Source: Petrolisthes cinctipes (taxonomy: Eukaryota; Arthropoda; Malacostraca; Decapoda; Porcellanidae). Taken from it: a DNA stretch of 64,000 bases. The stretch lies in NCBI GenBank assembly GCA_033782935.1, contig JAWQEG010000510.1, forward strand, positions 210,001-274,000, in the 5' to 3' direction. The first letter of the stretch is position 1. Every line of letters begins with the position of its first letter. A model generated the notes under the pieces. The model saw only the letters and a list, made by a program, of their open reading frames with translations, made no database searches and had not been told where the DNA came from. Shown piece after piece: positions 55,548-64,000 of this stretch. The translations under genes and the position numbers were made by a program.

Positions 55548-55861
55548 CCTTTGCTCGTTCTTCTCCGTGTGCTTGTGGGCGAGTGTGTTCTTCCTCCTTA
55601 CATCCCTCACCACCACTCCCCACTCCCCCCTCCACCTCTTCCACCTCCTCCTCCACCTCCTCCTCCAGAGTGTCTCGCCCTGGAAGAAACACAGAGACTT
55701 AGGGAGGCTGAAGGAAGGAGGGAAAGGAAGGATGGGAGGGATTATGTCACCACTACAACCAACCCACCTGTAAAACCACCCAATCCCCACCAACACTCCA
55801 TTTTGTCACGATACCTCCTTCTCCTACCAACACCCCCCATTTGTAACGCTACCCCCTTCCC
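55272..55861. other. Low-complexity spacer with (TTG)n tandem repeats
   Basis: Two to three 73-bp units of (TTG)n plus GGTAATCCTCCTTCACTGAT lie at 55380-55545. A pyrimidine-rich tract is at 55590-55680, and 30-40 bp repeats of CTACCCCCTTCCCCTACCAA at 55815-55905. Open frames on both strands are low-complexity artefacts. Confidence 0.65.
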
Positions 55862-56473
55862 CTACCAACACCCCCTATTTGTAATGCTACCCCCTTCCCC
55901 TACCAACACAGTGGTAGATGACAGTGTGATTGGACTGACGTCTTCTTCCTCTTCATGCTGGCTATCAACAAGGCAAACGTCAGCGGCGCACACAGGAACT
56001 GAGGAGTCAGGAGGCGTATCAGGGGGTTCTCGTGAGTGATACTGCTTGAGTGTGTTGATATGGCATAAGCGTCCCAACGTCTGTCAGGATTAGATATTAT
56101 ATAATTAGTTGAGCTTATCTTCTTAAATCACTTTGTAAGGGCCACTAAATTTTGTGTGTAAAGGTTGACCCTGTATTGGCAGAAGAAGAAGTACCTCATC
56201 ACTGGGGTGGAACTCTCTATGCCTGGCACGCTTGTCATACCAAGTTTTTGCTTTATCACGTGCCTGCTCAGAGTTATGGGCAGCAACTTCCCAACAACGC
56301 AACAATCTTTGCCTGAAGTCACCCACCATATCTAATATACTGATGCTCTCTTCTGGACTATCTAATAACCTCTCCCTAACTATATGTAAAGGTCCTCTGA
56401 CTTGATGGGCAAATACCAATTCATAAGGAGAAAAACCTGTCGATTCATTTGGAGAATCTCTAAGCACAAACAA
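55862..56473 (-). pseudogene. Gypsy integrase C-terminal domain and tail (frameshifted)
   Basis: The piece from 56473 reads FVLRDSPNESTGFSPYELVF, WYDKRARHREFHPSDEVLLL and KFSGPYKV, the GPY/F-type C-terminal domain. After a frameshift near 56080 it continues CHINTLKQYHSREPP and an acidic tail to 55862. This follows the integrase core across another frameshift near 56505. Confidence 0.82.
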
Positions 56474-57285
56474 AAGATAGGGCAGGTCTTCGTCCCAATT
56501 AGAGCATACTTACGCAAGATTCCCTTCATGGTCTGGTAGGACCTTTCTACGGCACCTCGAGTCTGTGGATGGTAAGGGGATGAAACACAATGTTCTATGC
56601 CCAATCCCGCCATGGCTTCCTTGAATACTTTCTCCACAAAATATGATGCCCCATCTGTTTGTACCCGGTACGGTAACCCAAAATGAGAAAAGAAATCCAA
56701 AAGAGTATTACAGATGGTTCTAGCAGAGATTTTCCTTAAAGCTACAGCATGTAAATACCTAGTTGATACATCAATAATTGTAAATATATATTCATTACCT
56801 CTAGCAGTCTTTGGTAAGGGTCCCACTACATCACACTGGACCGTTACAAATGGCTCAGGCACCTGTCGTATTTTAACAAGAGGAGCTAATGGTATTTTTT
56901 TGTTTGGCTTTCCAACCTGTTGACAGAATTTACAAGTTTTACAATGTCTAGAAACATCTCTTCTCATACCTGGCCAGTAAAACTTCTTAGCGAGCCTGTT
57001 AAATGTTTTTCGAACACCTAAGTGTCCTGAAAAACGTCCGTCATGTGCCAGCTCAAGAAGACCTTGCCTATGACTAGTGGGGACCACTAGCTGTGTAACT
57101 GAAGCCCAAGGTGCATCCTCCCGAGGAAAAAGTGGTGGCAACCAACGACGGTACAGAACGCCATCTTTGACAAAATAATTAGTAGTATGGCTAGACTCTT
57201 CAGGTGGACCATGTGCTTGCTCTATCCAAGGCTGCAAAGTCTCATCTCCTTGCTGCGCAGCAATAAGTGCTGCCCTTCCAACCAT
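56380..57285 (-). pseudogene. Gypsy integrase: zinc-binding and catalytic core
   Basis: The N-terminal HHCC module is HDGRFSGHLGVRKTF ... CKTCKFCQQVGKP. The catalytic core has D (VTVQCDVVGPLPK), D (YRVQTDGASYF, where many relatives have DQGTNF) and E (HPQTRGAVERSYQT), so the DDE triad is complete. The frame derails after RKYALIG near 56505. Upstream it is in the same frame as the protease ORF, separated only by TAA at 57328. Integrase inserts the cDNA into the host genome. Confidence 0.88.
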
Positions 57286-57327
57286 AGGTTTAACTGCGGG
57301 AGGTTTACAATTAGTAGAAACTGAAGC

Positions 57328-58677
57328 TTAATCAGCAAACAACCCAGAAATATCTAAACACGCCTGTTCTTCAGCCAAACTTTCACCACCAGAGCTTCCA
57401 GCCTGGTTACTCTCGAGGGCTTGACGGGATTTTGCCATAGAACGGGTTACAGCACAAAGAGGAAAAAGGTGTGGCTCCTGGGTTTCCAGCTGCTGCAACT
57501 CAGTAGAGGTTTGTGGCCTCTCACTCAAAACTGGTGGTGAAAAAGGTTGTCCCATGTTGCCACCAGCCAAATCGTTTCCCAATATTAGGTCAACACCCCG
57601 AACAGGAAGTTCAGGTAAAACTGCAACAGTTGCCAAACCACAAAAACAATCGGAGTTAAGGTGAATTTTGATTAAAGGGGCTGAGCCCTGGCCCCATAAA
57701 AAACCCAAAACCACAAATTTACCTGTCTCCTCACCAGTTGTTATCCCAGAACGGATCAGTGTTTGCAAAGATCCTGAATCCTGTAAAATAGTGATTGGAA
57801 TGTTATCATTATTCTTTAACACAAAGCTTCTTGAGAGAAAAGGGCTATAAGCTCCAATATGGGAGCCTTCAGCTGAAACATCTAGCAAATCTTCCTGAAG
57901 GGAAGTTTCTCGTTCACTAGGAGGAGAAACCAAAGCAACTGGTTTTTCCTTCTCAGGTGACTTAGTCTTAGCATTCTTAAATGCGATTAGAGTAGGCTTC
58001 CTTTTCCTCCAACAGAATTCAGCTTTATGGCCGGACTTCCCACAAAATGTACATAAATACTCTGACTTTACAAATACACCAGTAGGTGGGGAAGCAGTCT
58101 TAACCACAGTTGTTTGATCATCAGTTTTTAATACTTTCTTTTGCTGAAAAGGGGAACTACTAGTTTTAGACACCTGTGAGACTCCATTACATTGGTTTTT
58201 GACATGACGCAATACATAAACATCAGCTTGTCCAGCAGCTGTTTCTACAGTCTCGAAATCCCTATCTAATAAATACAAACTTACATCCCTTGTTACTGAA
58301 CTTAAAAAGTCTTCCATTAGAATTAATTCAAACAATGTTTCATAACTATTAACCCCTTTAGACCGTAACCATCTAGTGAAAGCATCCCTCTTATTTCTTG
58401 CAAACTCAAGGTGAGTCTCATCATACTTTCTAGCAATGCCACGAAAACGCTGTCGATAAGCCTCAGGAACAAGGGCGTAAGCTTTTAATACCTCTTCCTT
58501 CACAGTCTCATAGGATATGTCCCGAGCTGGGAGGGAAGTATAAGTACGAAGCGCTTTCCCCGTAAAAGACCGTTGCAAGAGAATAAGCCAAGCCCCTCTA
58601 GGCCATTTTAAAGTTTCTGCTAACATTTCGAAAGCACAAAAAAATTCATCAACAGTATCCTCTGAGAAGGTGGGCAT
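57328..58677 (-). CDS. Gypsy Gag-protease: SCAN-like capsid, zinc knuckle, aspartic protease
   Basis: A 449-residue open frame. The capsid part has DEFFCAFEMLAETLKWPRG and AWLILLQRSFTGKALRTYTS, then a SCAN-like region (YETVKEEVLKAYALVPEAYR, FTRWLRSKGVNSYETL, LILMEDFLSS, VRDRDF-type stretch). A CCHC knuckle is CTFCGKSGHKAEFC. The protease has ILQDSGSLQTLI (DSG active site) and VDLILGNDLAGG. It ends ACLDISGLFAD. The true Gag start is upstream at 59135, across a frameshift near 58700. Confidence 0.87.
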   Translation of the reverse strand: MPTFSEDTVDEFFCAFEMLAETLKWPRGAWLILLQRSFTGKALRTYTSLPARDISYETVKEEVLKAYALVPEAYRQRFRGIARKYDETHLEFARNKRDAFTRWLRSKGVNSYETLFELILMEDFLSSVTRDVSLYLLDRDFETVETAAGQADVYVLRHVKNQCNGVSQVSKTSSSPFQQKKVLKTDDQTTVVKTASPPTGVFVKSEYLCTFCGKSGHKAEFCWRKRKPTLIAFKNAKTKSPEKEKPVALVSPPSERETSLQEDLLDVSAEGSHIGAYSPFLSRSFVLKNNDNIPITILQDSGSLQTLIRSGITTGEETGKFVVLGFLWGQGSAPLIKIHLNSDCFCGLATVAVLPELPVRGVDLILGNDLAGGNMGQPFSPPVLSERPQTSTELQQLETQEPHLFPLCAVTRSMAKSRQALESNQAGSSGGESLAEEQACLDISGLFAD

Positions 58678-58694
58678 AATTTTAGATGCACGTA

Positions 58695-59135
58695 CTATGT
58701 CAAGTGAGAGATGGTATCTGAACTAGAAATGTTAAGTTTATTTAACTCAAGTTGCAAACGGAGCTTTTCGGTTTCAGCTTGTTGTAAACACACTTGCATC
58801 TCAAGCCGGAGTAACTCCGGATCCTTATCTTTATCCTTATCAGTCCTTATAGCACCATTTACTAGAGATTGTTCCATTACAGGGTCAGCCAATATTGAAC
58901 CGGCTTCCAATTGTTCCCGCTCACTTAAGGAATGTTCAGGACACACACTGTTTATGATAGTGTTTACCAAGTCAGTCTTATTCATATTGCTAGCTGATGT
59001 AACACCCAAGTATTCGCACACAACTCTTAATTCAGCTACAGACAAGCCAGCAACATCCTCAATTGATGGACCCTGCTGGATGAACCTACATACATCATCA
59101 TAATTTATTATTACCATTGTCAAACAAACAAACAA
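58695..59135 (-). CDS. Gypsy Gag N-terminal part
   Basis: A 146-residue frame with a SAP-like helix pair (LSVAELRVVCEYLGV, MNKTDLVNTIIN) and a charged helix (LLRLEMQVCLQQAETEKLRL). It ends ISHLT. A one-base shift at CACTTGACATAG (about 58700) would give DIVRASKIMPTFSED and join it to the Gag-protease frame. It lies just inside the primer-binding region after the LTR. Confidence 0.75.
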   Translation of the reverse strand: MFVCLTMVIINYDDVCRFIQQGPSIEDVAGLSVAELRVVCEYLGVTSASNMNKTDLVNTIINSVCPEHSLSEREQLEAGSILADPVMEQSLVNGAIRTDKDKDKDPELLRLEMQVCLQQAETEKLRLQLELNKLNISSSDTISHLT

Positions 59136-59173
59136 ACTTGCGAGTGAAATCCTAGAGAGGTCGCCAAACCGAC

Positions 59174-59889
59174 TGTTACGACCGACTCTAACGCAACACT
59201 ACGTGTCTCCAGGTTCAGTCGGCGTGACTAGACGTTATGGGATATACACAAAATACTTTAGTAAATTTATAAATATATTGCAATATAACCACAAATATGC
59301 ACAACGGAAACAAATAATTAAATAGAATTTCACTCACCAGTGAATCGTTACTCAAACACATAATATCTTAACTACTTAAACCTACAAACTTAAACCTACA
59401 AACTTAAACCTACAAACTTAAACCTACAAACTTAAACCTACAAACTTAAACCTACAAACTTAAACCTACAAACTTAAACCTACAAACTTAAACCTACAAA
59501 CTTAAACCTACAAACTTAAACCTACAAACTTAAACCTACAAACTTAAACCTACAAACTTAAACCTACAAACTTAAACCTACAAACTTAAACCTACAAACT
59601 TAAACCTACAAACTTAAACCTACAAACTTAAACCTATAATGCTGTGGACAATCCTGAGTTTACAATACGTCAGTCTCACCAGTTGTGGAGCTCCAGGAGA
59701 GAGATGTTACACTGTTGGAGGGAGGAGGCCTACTGCCTAAAACCAACACTATGCCTACCTGGTAAACTCAGAGCTCCACGAGCTCTGAGATATGAAACAC
59801 CAGGTCACACACACAACTACCCCAACCCCAGCTTCACTGACTCTTAACATTATTAACAATAGTTTATACTAAAAACAATGGTCGTAACA
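59174..59889 (-). repeat. 5' LTR, 716 bp
   Basis: It starts (minus strand) TGTTACGACC at 59889 and ends GGTCGTAACA at 59174, a 10-bp inverted terminal pair with TG...CA ends. The sequence just inside (GTCGGTTTGGCGACC) is where a tRNA primer site is expected. The LTR contains a 14-bp tandem array. Confidence 0.87.
59372..59637 (+). repeat. 14-bp tandem array inside the LTR, about 19 units
   Basis: Head-to-tail ACTTAAACCTACAA units, essentially identical. Located mid-LTR, where regulatory or transcribed R/U5 sequence would lie. Confidence 0.95.
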
Positions 59890-60345
59890 GTAAGTATATG
59901 TGTGTGTGTATATATGTATGTATGTATATGCGTGTGTGTATATGTGTGTATATATGTATGTATGTATATGTATGTATGTATGTATGTGTGTGTGTTTTTT
60001 GGCCAATTTTTCTACTACATCACACACACACAGTCCCTTAAATTCAGTTTCCAATTCAGTCTCGCTCCAGAACAGGTGGAGTGTGGACGTGCTCGTGGCG
60101 CTCTGCCTCCATTCTCGTTTGTGTTGTTGTTTTGTGTTGTTTTGGAGCTCTTGTTTGTGTTTTTTGTGTTGTTTGTGAGTTCTTGTTTGTGTGTTGCTGT
60201 TTCTGTGGTGTTGCTGGTGTTGTTTGTCTGTTGTGGTTCTGTGTATAGTTTTGTTGTGATTGTCTGTGTGGATGTGTGTGTGTGTGTGTCCCTGGCTGAT
60301 TGAGTGTTTAGTTGTTTGTGTTGTTGTTTGCTTTCCATCTAGGCC
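59890..60345. other. TATG/GT microsatellite and 5' flank of the LINE
   Basis: (TG)n and (TATG)n at 59893-59992, then sequence that becomes GTT/GTG-rich at 60110-60340, probably the 5' UTR of the LINE that follows. Confidence 0.6.
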
Positions 60346-61836
60346 TTGCCTGGCCTGATGGAGAGTGCGGATTCCTGCTTGGAGGCCGACTTGGCAATGT
60401 CGGAGGAAGACGAGTCTCCAATTGAGGATCACTGGCCTGAGCTGCCTTCTCGCAACCCTCCCCCCCTCTCCTCGGTCACTCCGCAGCACAGGTTGCAGCC
60501 GTCCACCTCCTCAACCTCTACCAAGCGACCTGTTGATGCCTCGTCCGACTCCTCGCAGGATTCCGATGGTGTGGACTGTTTGCCTCCAGCTGCCAAGACT
60601 GCCAAGGGTGCTTCAGCAGTGCACGACGTACCTTCTCTGCCTCACCCTGGTGTTTCTTCTTTGTATACCAACTCCTTGCCCTCGTCCAACCTTCCTGCTT
60701 TTGCCCCGAGAGATGCCTATGTCAAACTCTCCTTCTCTGGAAACCCATCTACGGACACAAAGCTGCGTTGGTTGTCTGATGTCAACAGGGCCTTCCAGTT
60801 GCAGCGTGAACTGGCTGAAGTCAAGATGGCTGCTGTCACCTCCAGGTTTGTCTACATCTCTAGGAAGCGTCAGGACATCATTGATAGAGTGAAGGCTGGT
60901 GAATTTTTATCTCTGCCTCTCATTCCTGAAGACTCACCTGAGAGGCCTCGTAAGTTCCCCAGCTACATCCTCACCCGTTTTCCTATTGATGTTAACCCGA
61001 AACTTGCCAAAGGATACCCTGGTGTGTACTTTGCCCGTCGTTTTTTCCAAGATGGTTCCCCCATTAGCCGTATTGTTGTTGTCTGGAGTCAACCCGATCC
61101 ACCTCCAAATGAGATTTCCTTTGATTTCCTCCCTTGTCTTCCACCGTGTGAGGTGAGGAAACTTCATAATGACCAGCCTTGGTGCTACAGGTGCTGGGGA
61201 GTTGGGCATATCTCCCGGTACTGTTCTGCCAGGCCGAAGTGTGCATGGTGTGCTGCCGACCATGATTCCAAGACGTGTCCTGTCAGGGGTGAACAATCAC
61301 GTCCTGCTGCCTCCACCTCTGAGCCTTCACCTCCTGAAGATACGTCTCGATGGAAGTGTCCACGATGCCTTCAGCCAGGGGTTAACGTGTGGCATGGATA
61401 TACTCGACGTAAGGTCCAGGCTCGTGTCTCTACTATTGCTCCGCCTCCTTCACCACCACCACCACCACCACCACCTCCCCCCCAATCTGCTCCTCCTACC
61501 AACCCTGCCTCACCTCCAGACCTGGCCCTCCGCAAGTCTGTTGCTACCCTCATGGCACGATGTACGGCTCTTGAAAACCGCTTTTCTGCCCTTGAAGCCA
61601 GGATTGATGGGCTGGTTGCCGCTCAGGCTGCCAATGACTCCAAACTCTCCACCTTGGTCGAGGCTCAGCAGGCCATCATCTCAACTGTCACTACCCTAAC
61701 CGAAAAGATGGATACTGTTGCATCTCGCCTTGAAAAGCTTTTCGAGTCAGTCCCTTCTCCTGGTCCATCTTCTTCTCCAGGTCGCTCATCTGCCCCCACT
61801 CACCGGACTTCTACCTCCAAATATAGAGTTCGCTAG
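60346..61836 (+). CDS. LINE ORF1: zinc-knuckle nucleic-acid-binding protein
   Basis: A 496-residue intact frame starting MPGLMESADSCLEADL. Residues 1-120 are Ser/Pro-rich and disordered. Residues 125-280 are a conserved Gag-like region (YVKLSFSGNPSTDTKLRWL, RFVYISRKRQDIIDRV, RIVVVWSQPDPPP). Zinc knuckles follow near 285-325: CYRCWGVGHISRYC and CAWCAADHDSKTC, plus a third Cys pair (CPRCLQPG). A proline run (PPPPPPPPPP) precedes a long coiled coil (LMARCTALENRFSALEAR, TLTEKMDTVASRLEKLF). ORF1 proteins coat the element RNA and help target-primed reverse transcription. Confidence 0.9.
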   Translation: MPGLMESADSCLEADLAMSEEDESPIEDHWPELPSRNPPPLSSVTPQHRLQPSTSSTSTKRPVDASSDSSQDSDGVDCLPPAAKTAKGASAVHDVPSLPHPGVSSLYTNSLPSSNLPAFAPRDAYVKLSFSGNPSTDTKLRWLSDVNRAFQLQRELAEVKMAAVTSRFVYISRKRQDIIDRVKAGEFLSLPLIPEDSPERPRKFPSYILTRFPIDVNPKLAKGYPGVYFARRFFQDGSPISRIVVVWSQPDPPPNEISFDFLPCLPPCEVRKLHNDQPWCYRCWGVGHISRYCSARPKCAWCAADHDSKTCPVRGEQSRPAASTSEPSPPEDTSRWKCPRCLQPGVNVWHGYTRRKVQARVSTIAPPPSPPPPPPPPPPQSAPPTNPASPPDLALRKSVATLMARCTALENRFSALEARIDGLVAAQAANDSKLSTLVEAQQAIISTVTTLTEKMDTVASRLEKLFESVPSPGPSSSPGRSSAPTHRTSTSKYRVR

Positions 61837-64000
61837 TGATTGCCGGCTGGATGTCATCTCCTGGAATGTATGTGGTATCACCAGTTATGCTAAGCTCACT
61901 CAACTCAAGGCCTATGTTTTTTGTCATCATCCCAGTGTTATTTTTCTCCAGGAAGCATTTCCAGGACGGCCGCTCGCTCTTGGGCAAGCTCCTCCCCTCT
62001 CAGGTTATGTGCCATATGTTCATCTGGTAAGGAATGGTCTCCTGACTTACATACATAGCTCCTTGCCACATCGCCTTCTCCGTACCTCCACTGATCCTGA
62101 CATGACCTTTCAGCTATTTGAGGTTCTACCTGGGAATGGAGTACTACAACTATGTAATGTCTATTCTGCCCCAGCTAGACTCACTCTTGAGGCTCTTCCT
62201 TCTCCAACAGTGCGTGGTATGGTGTATATGGGAGATTTTAATGCTCGGCATTCTGATTTGGGTGATGGTACTGGCTCTATTAATCGTAATGGTGTTCGTC
62301 TCCTTTCATACATCCGCAAGCATCATCTGACACACTGGGACACTGGTGGTGCCACTCATTGCCGGGGAGGTACTCTGGATTACATCCTCTCGTCTGGCCT
62401 GATAGCATCTCAGGTCCAGTGCTTCTCCGTGCCAGACTTATTCTCTGATCACATTGCTCTTCGGTTTCATTATTCTCTAACTGCTGGGTCAGGTGCTTCA
62501 GCCACTCGTTTGCGTATTGCTGTGCCCCCTAAATATTGCCCGACTTACATCTTATTTATGGCCCATGTATTCCCTACATTTGACATATCATCAGCTGAAC
62601 AGTTGTACTCTGATCTTGTATCTGCTCCTCATGACTTTTATAGGCTATACGTTTCCCGGCCACACCTCCAGCATCGCCATACTGCCCACTCCTGGACGCT
62701 GGATGCACGTATACAGGAGGCAAAGGAGGAGGCTGAACGTGATGGCCTATTGTTTCAAGCCAACCCAACCCCTGACCTACTCCATCGTTACCAGATGTCT
62801 AGGGACGCTTTAGTTGCCCTGCAGGATTGTGCTCACACTGAGTCTTGGCAGCGGTTCACGGACAGCATCAACCAGCAAACAAGTGTGGCTTCTATGTGGC
62901 ACCTCATCCGTCGGGTTGTTAAAAAGACACCGGCCACTGCTCGTCATCACACTCCTGCCGACTATGCCAAACAACTTGTTGATGCCTGGTCAGAACAATC
63001 TACCCTAGCCAGTCTACCCATCCACATACAAGATGCACTCGCTTCCCGTGCTGCTGTCCATCGGCTACGTCTAATGTCTGCTCTGTTACAAGATGATGAC
63101 GATGATGCAGAGGAGATAACTGAGGAGGAGTTGCGCCGTGCTCTCATTCGGGGTAGAGCTTCTTCCCCTGGTGATGATGGTATTACTTATGCTGTGCTGC
63201 GCCTACTTCAACAAGTTCCTGGGAACCCTCTACTTCGACTGTACAATCTTTGTCTTCGTGACGGTTGTGTACCACGAGCCTGGACCAGCAGCACTATAAT
63301 ACCCATCCCTAAGCCCGGCACTGCGAAGTTCAGGCCTATTTCCCTTACTTCCTGTTTCTGTAAGGTTATGGAGAGAATCTTACTCAATCGTCTCATGTAC
63401 AGACTGCAGGATCGCCTCTCTCCATGGCTGTTTGGTTTCCTTCCCCAGCGGAGCACACATCACTGCCTAATCGACCTGTACTCTCGCCTTTCCAGGGACA
63501 GTGTGGTGGCCTTCATTGACCTTCGAAGTGCCTTCGATGTTGCTAATAGAGACGTCATTTTGGATCAACTGGTTGACTTTGGGATAAAGGGTAATCTACT
63601 ACGGTGGATTCTGGGCTACCTGAGTAACAGGACCTCCTGTGTGTTTTTCAGTGGTGCACTCAGTCCTTTGCGCAGTTTTCATCTTGGTACGCCTCAAGGT
63701 GGTGTTCTCAGCCCATTGTTATTTAATATTCTGATGCATCGGTTGCTCGCTTCTCTCCCTGATATTCCTGGAACTACAATTACGTGCTATGCTGATGATA
63801 TCTGTGTTCATTCTACCTCACCAAGGGATCTCCAGCAGTTTCTTGACTCCTTCTCTGTGGCCTCCTCTCACTGTGGCATTATTGTCTCCCCAGATAAGAG
63901 CAGAATATTCACCTGCCGCCTTCCTCAAGCTCAGCCAGTGTTCACCATTGGAGGGACTGTCATTCCCATGTGTTTCCAGTACTGCTACCTGGGTGCGCCT
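61832..64000 (+). CDS. LINE ORF2: APE endonuclease and reverse transcriptase (partial, runs off window)
   Basis: This frame (open from 61700) has no stop to 64000. Endonuclease: DVISWNVCGITSYAKL, PSVIFLQEAFPG (catalytic Glu), VYMGDFNARHSDLG, GGTLDYILSSGL and LFSDHIALRF. Reverse transcriptase: SSPGDDGITYAVLRLL, KFRPISLTSCFCKVMERIL, WLFGFLPQRSTHHCL, VVAFIDLRSAFDVANRD (motif A), HLGTPQGGVLSPLLFNIL and CYADDICVHS (catalytic YADD). It overlaps the ORF1 end, and no early ATG is present in this frame, so expression may need frameshifting or reinitiation. Confidence 0.9.

Larger units (their letters stand above)
55862..59889 (-). mobile_element. Ty3/Gypsy retrotransposon, Gmr1-like order, 3'-truncated
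   Basis: On the minus strand, from 59889, the order is a 5' LTR (59889-59174), leader, Gag with SCAN-like region, zinc knuckle, aspartic protease, integrase and a post-integrase tail. Similarity stops near 55862. No reverse transcriptase or RNase H lies between protease and integrase, and no 3' LTR is found. In ordinary Gypsy elements RT precedes integrase; in Gmr1-like elements integrase precedes RT. The SCAN-like Gag also points to Gmr1-like relatives. A simple 3' truncation of a Gmr1-like element explains everything seen. Confidence 0.85.
60100..64000 (+). mobile_element. LINE (I/Jockey-like) with two overlapping ORFs, cut by window end
   Basis: ORF1 (60346-61836) and ORF2 (open through 64000) overlap, with ORF2 in the +1 frame. 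Both are free of stops, so the copy looks young. The 5' boundary is uncertain; I place it in the GTT-rich region. Base composition is clearly more GC-rich than the LINE at 48.9-52.1 kb, so it is a separate family. Confidence 0.87.

Overview
The window is eukaryotic, transposon-rich, microsatellite-dense DNA. It is most likely from an arthropod, and a decapod crustacean is my best guess. The basis is very long CA, CT, TAA and ATAC arrays, several families of APE-type LINEs, a SINE with a tRNA-like head, interstitial TTAGG-like repeats (TTAGG is the common arthropod telomere unit) and arrays of C2H2 zinc fingers. The organism call is inference. There is no operon structure, and no housekeeping gene or functional RNA gene could be recognised.

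Layout. 1-8.5 kb: one large compound (CA)n / GACGAAGGAATA array, broken up by a LINE 3' end, a SINE carrying an internal 20-bp tandem repeat, and two minus-strand LINEs. 8.5-12.8 kb: a nearly full-length minus-strand LINE whose N-terminal part has a PHD finger and three CCCH fingers. 13-16.3 kb: a plus-strand LINE cut inside its reverse transcriptase by a 1.4-kb P-superfamily DNA transposon with 39-bp terminal inverted repeats (TIRs) and an exact 8-bp target duplication. 17.6 kb: a Tc1/mariner-type MITE. 18.1-21.4 kb and 26.6-28.9 kb: two copies of a duplicated segment (hAT transposase remnant, short ORF, C2H2 gene, TTAGG-like and 24-bp repeats); the second copy has lost most of the fingers. 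21.7-26.3 kb: a minus-strand LINE with ORF1 (PHD, coiled coil) and a decayed ORF2, separating the two copies. 32-33.1 kb: a MITE whose end has been amplified into a 71-bp satellite. 33.1-38.7 kb: a mosaic of LINE fragments, MITEs and a SINE, followed by long simple repeats to 41.7 kb.

41.7-55.3 kb holds three paralogous C2H2 zinc-finger loci, all on the minus strand and about 6 kb apart. Each has eight clustered fingers, a low-complexity linker and one C-terminal finger, and each has a broken reading frame. Between them lie large composite arrays and a CR1-like LINE with an intact 965-codon ORF2 (49.1-52.0 kb). The fragment at 1-165 is the 3' end of the same LINE family. 55.9-59.9 kb is a minus-strand Ty3/Gypsy element with a 716-bp LTR, SCAN-like Gag, protease and then integrase with no reverse transcriptase between them, which fits the Gmr1-like domain order. 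60.3-64 kb is another LINE, with zinc-knuckle ORF1 and an open ORF2 that runs off the window.

The main message is nested transposition into, and generation of, tandem repeats. Several LINEs and the SINE sit inside CA/ATAC arrays, and one MITE family has seeded both a satellite and TAA microsatellites. The only candidate host genes are the C2H2 loci, and all of them carry stops or frameshifts that could be real decay or assembly error.
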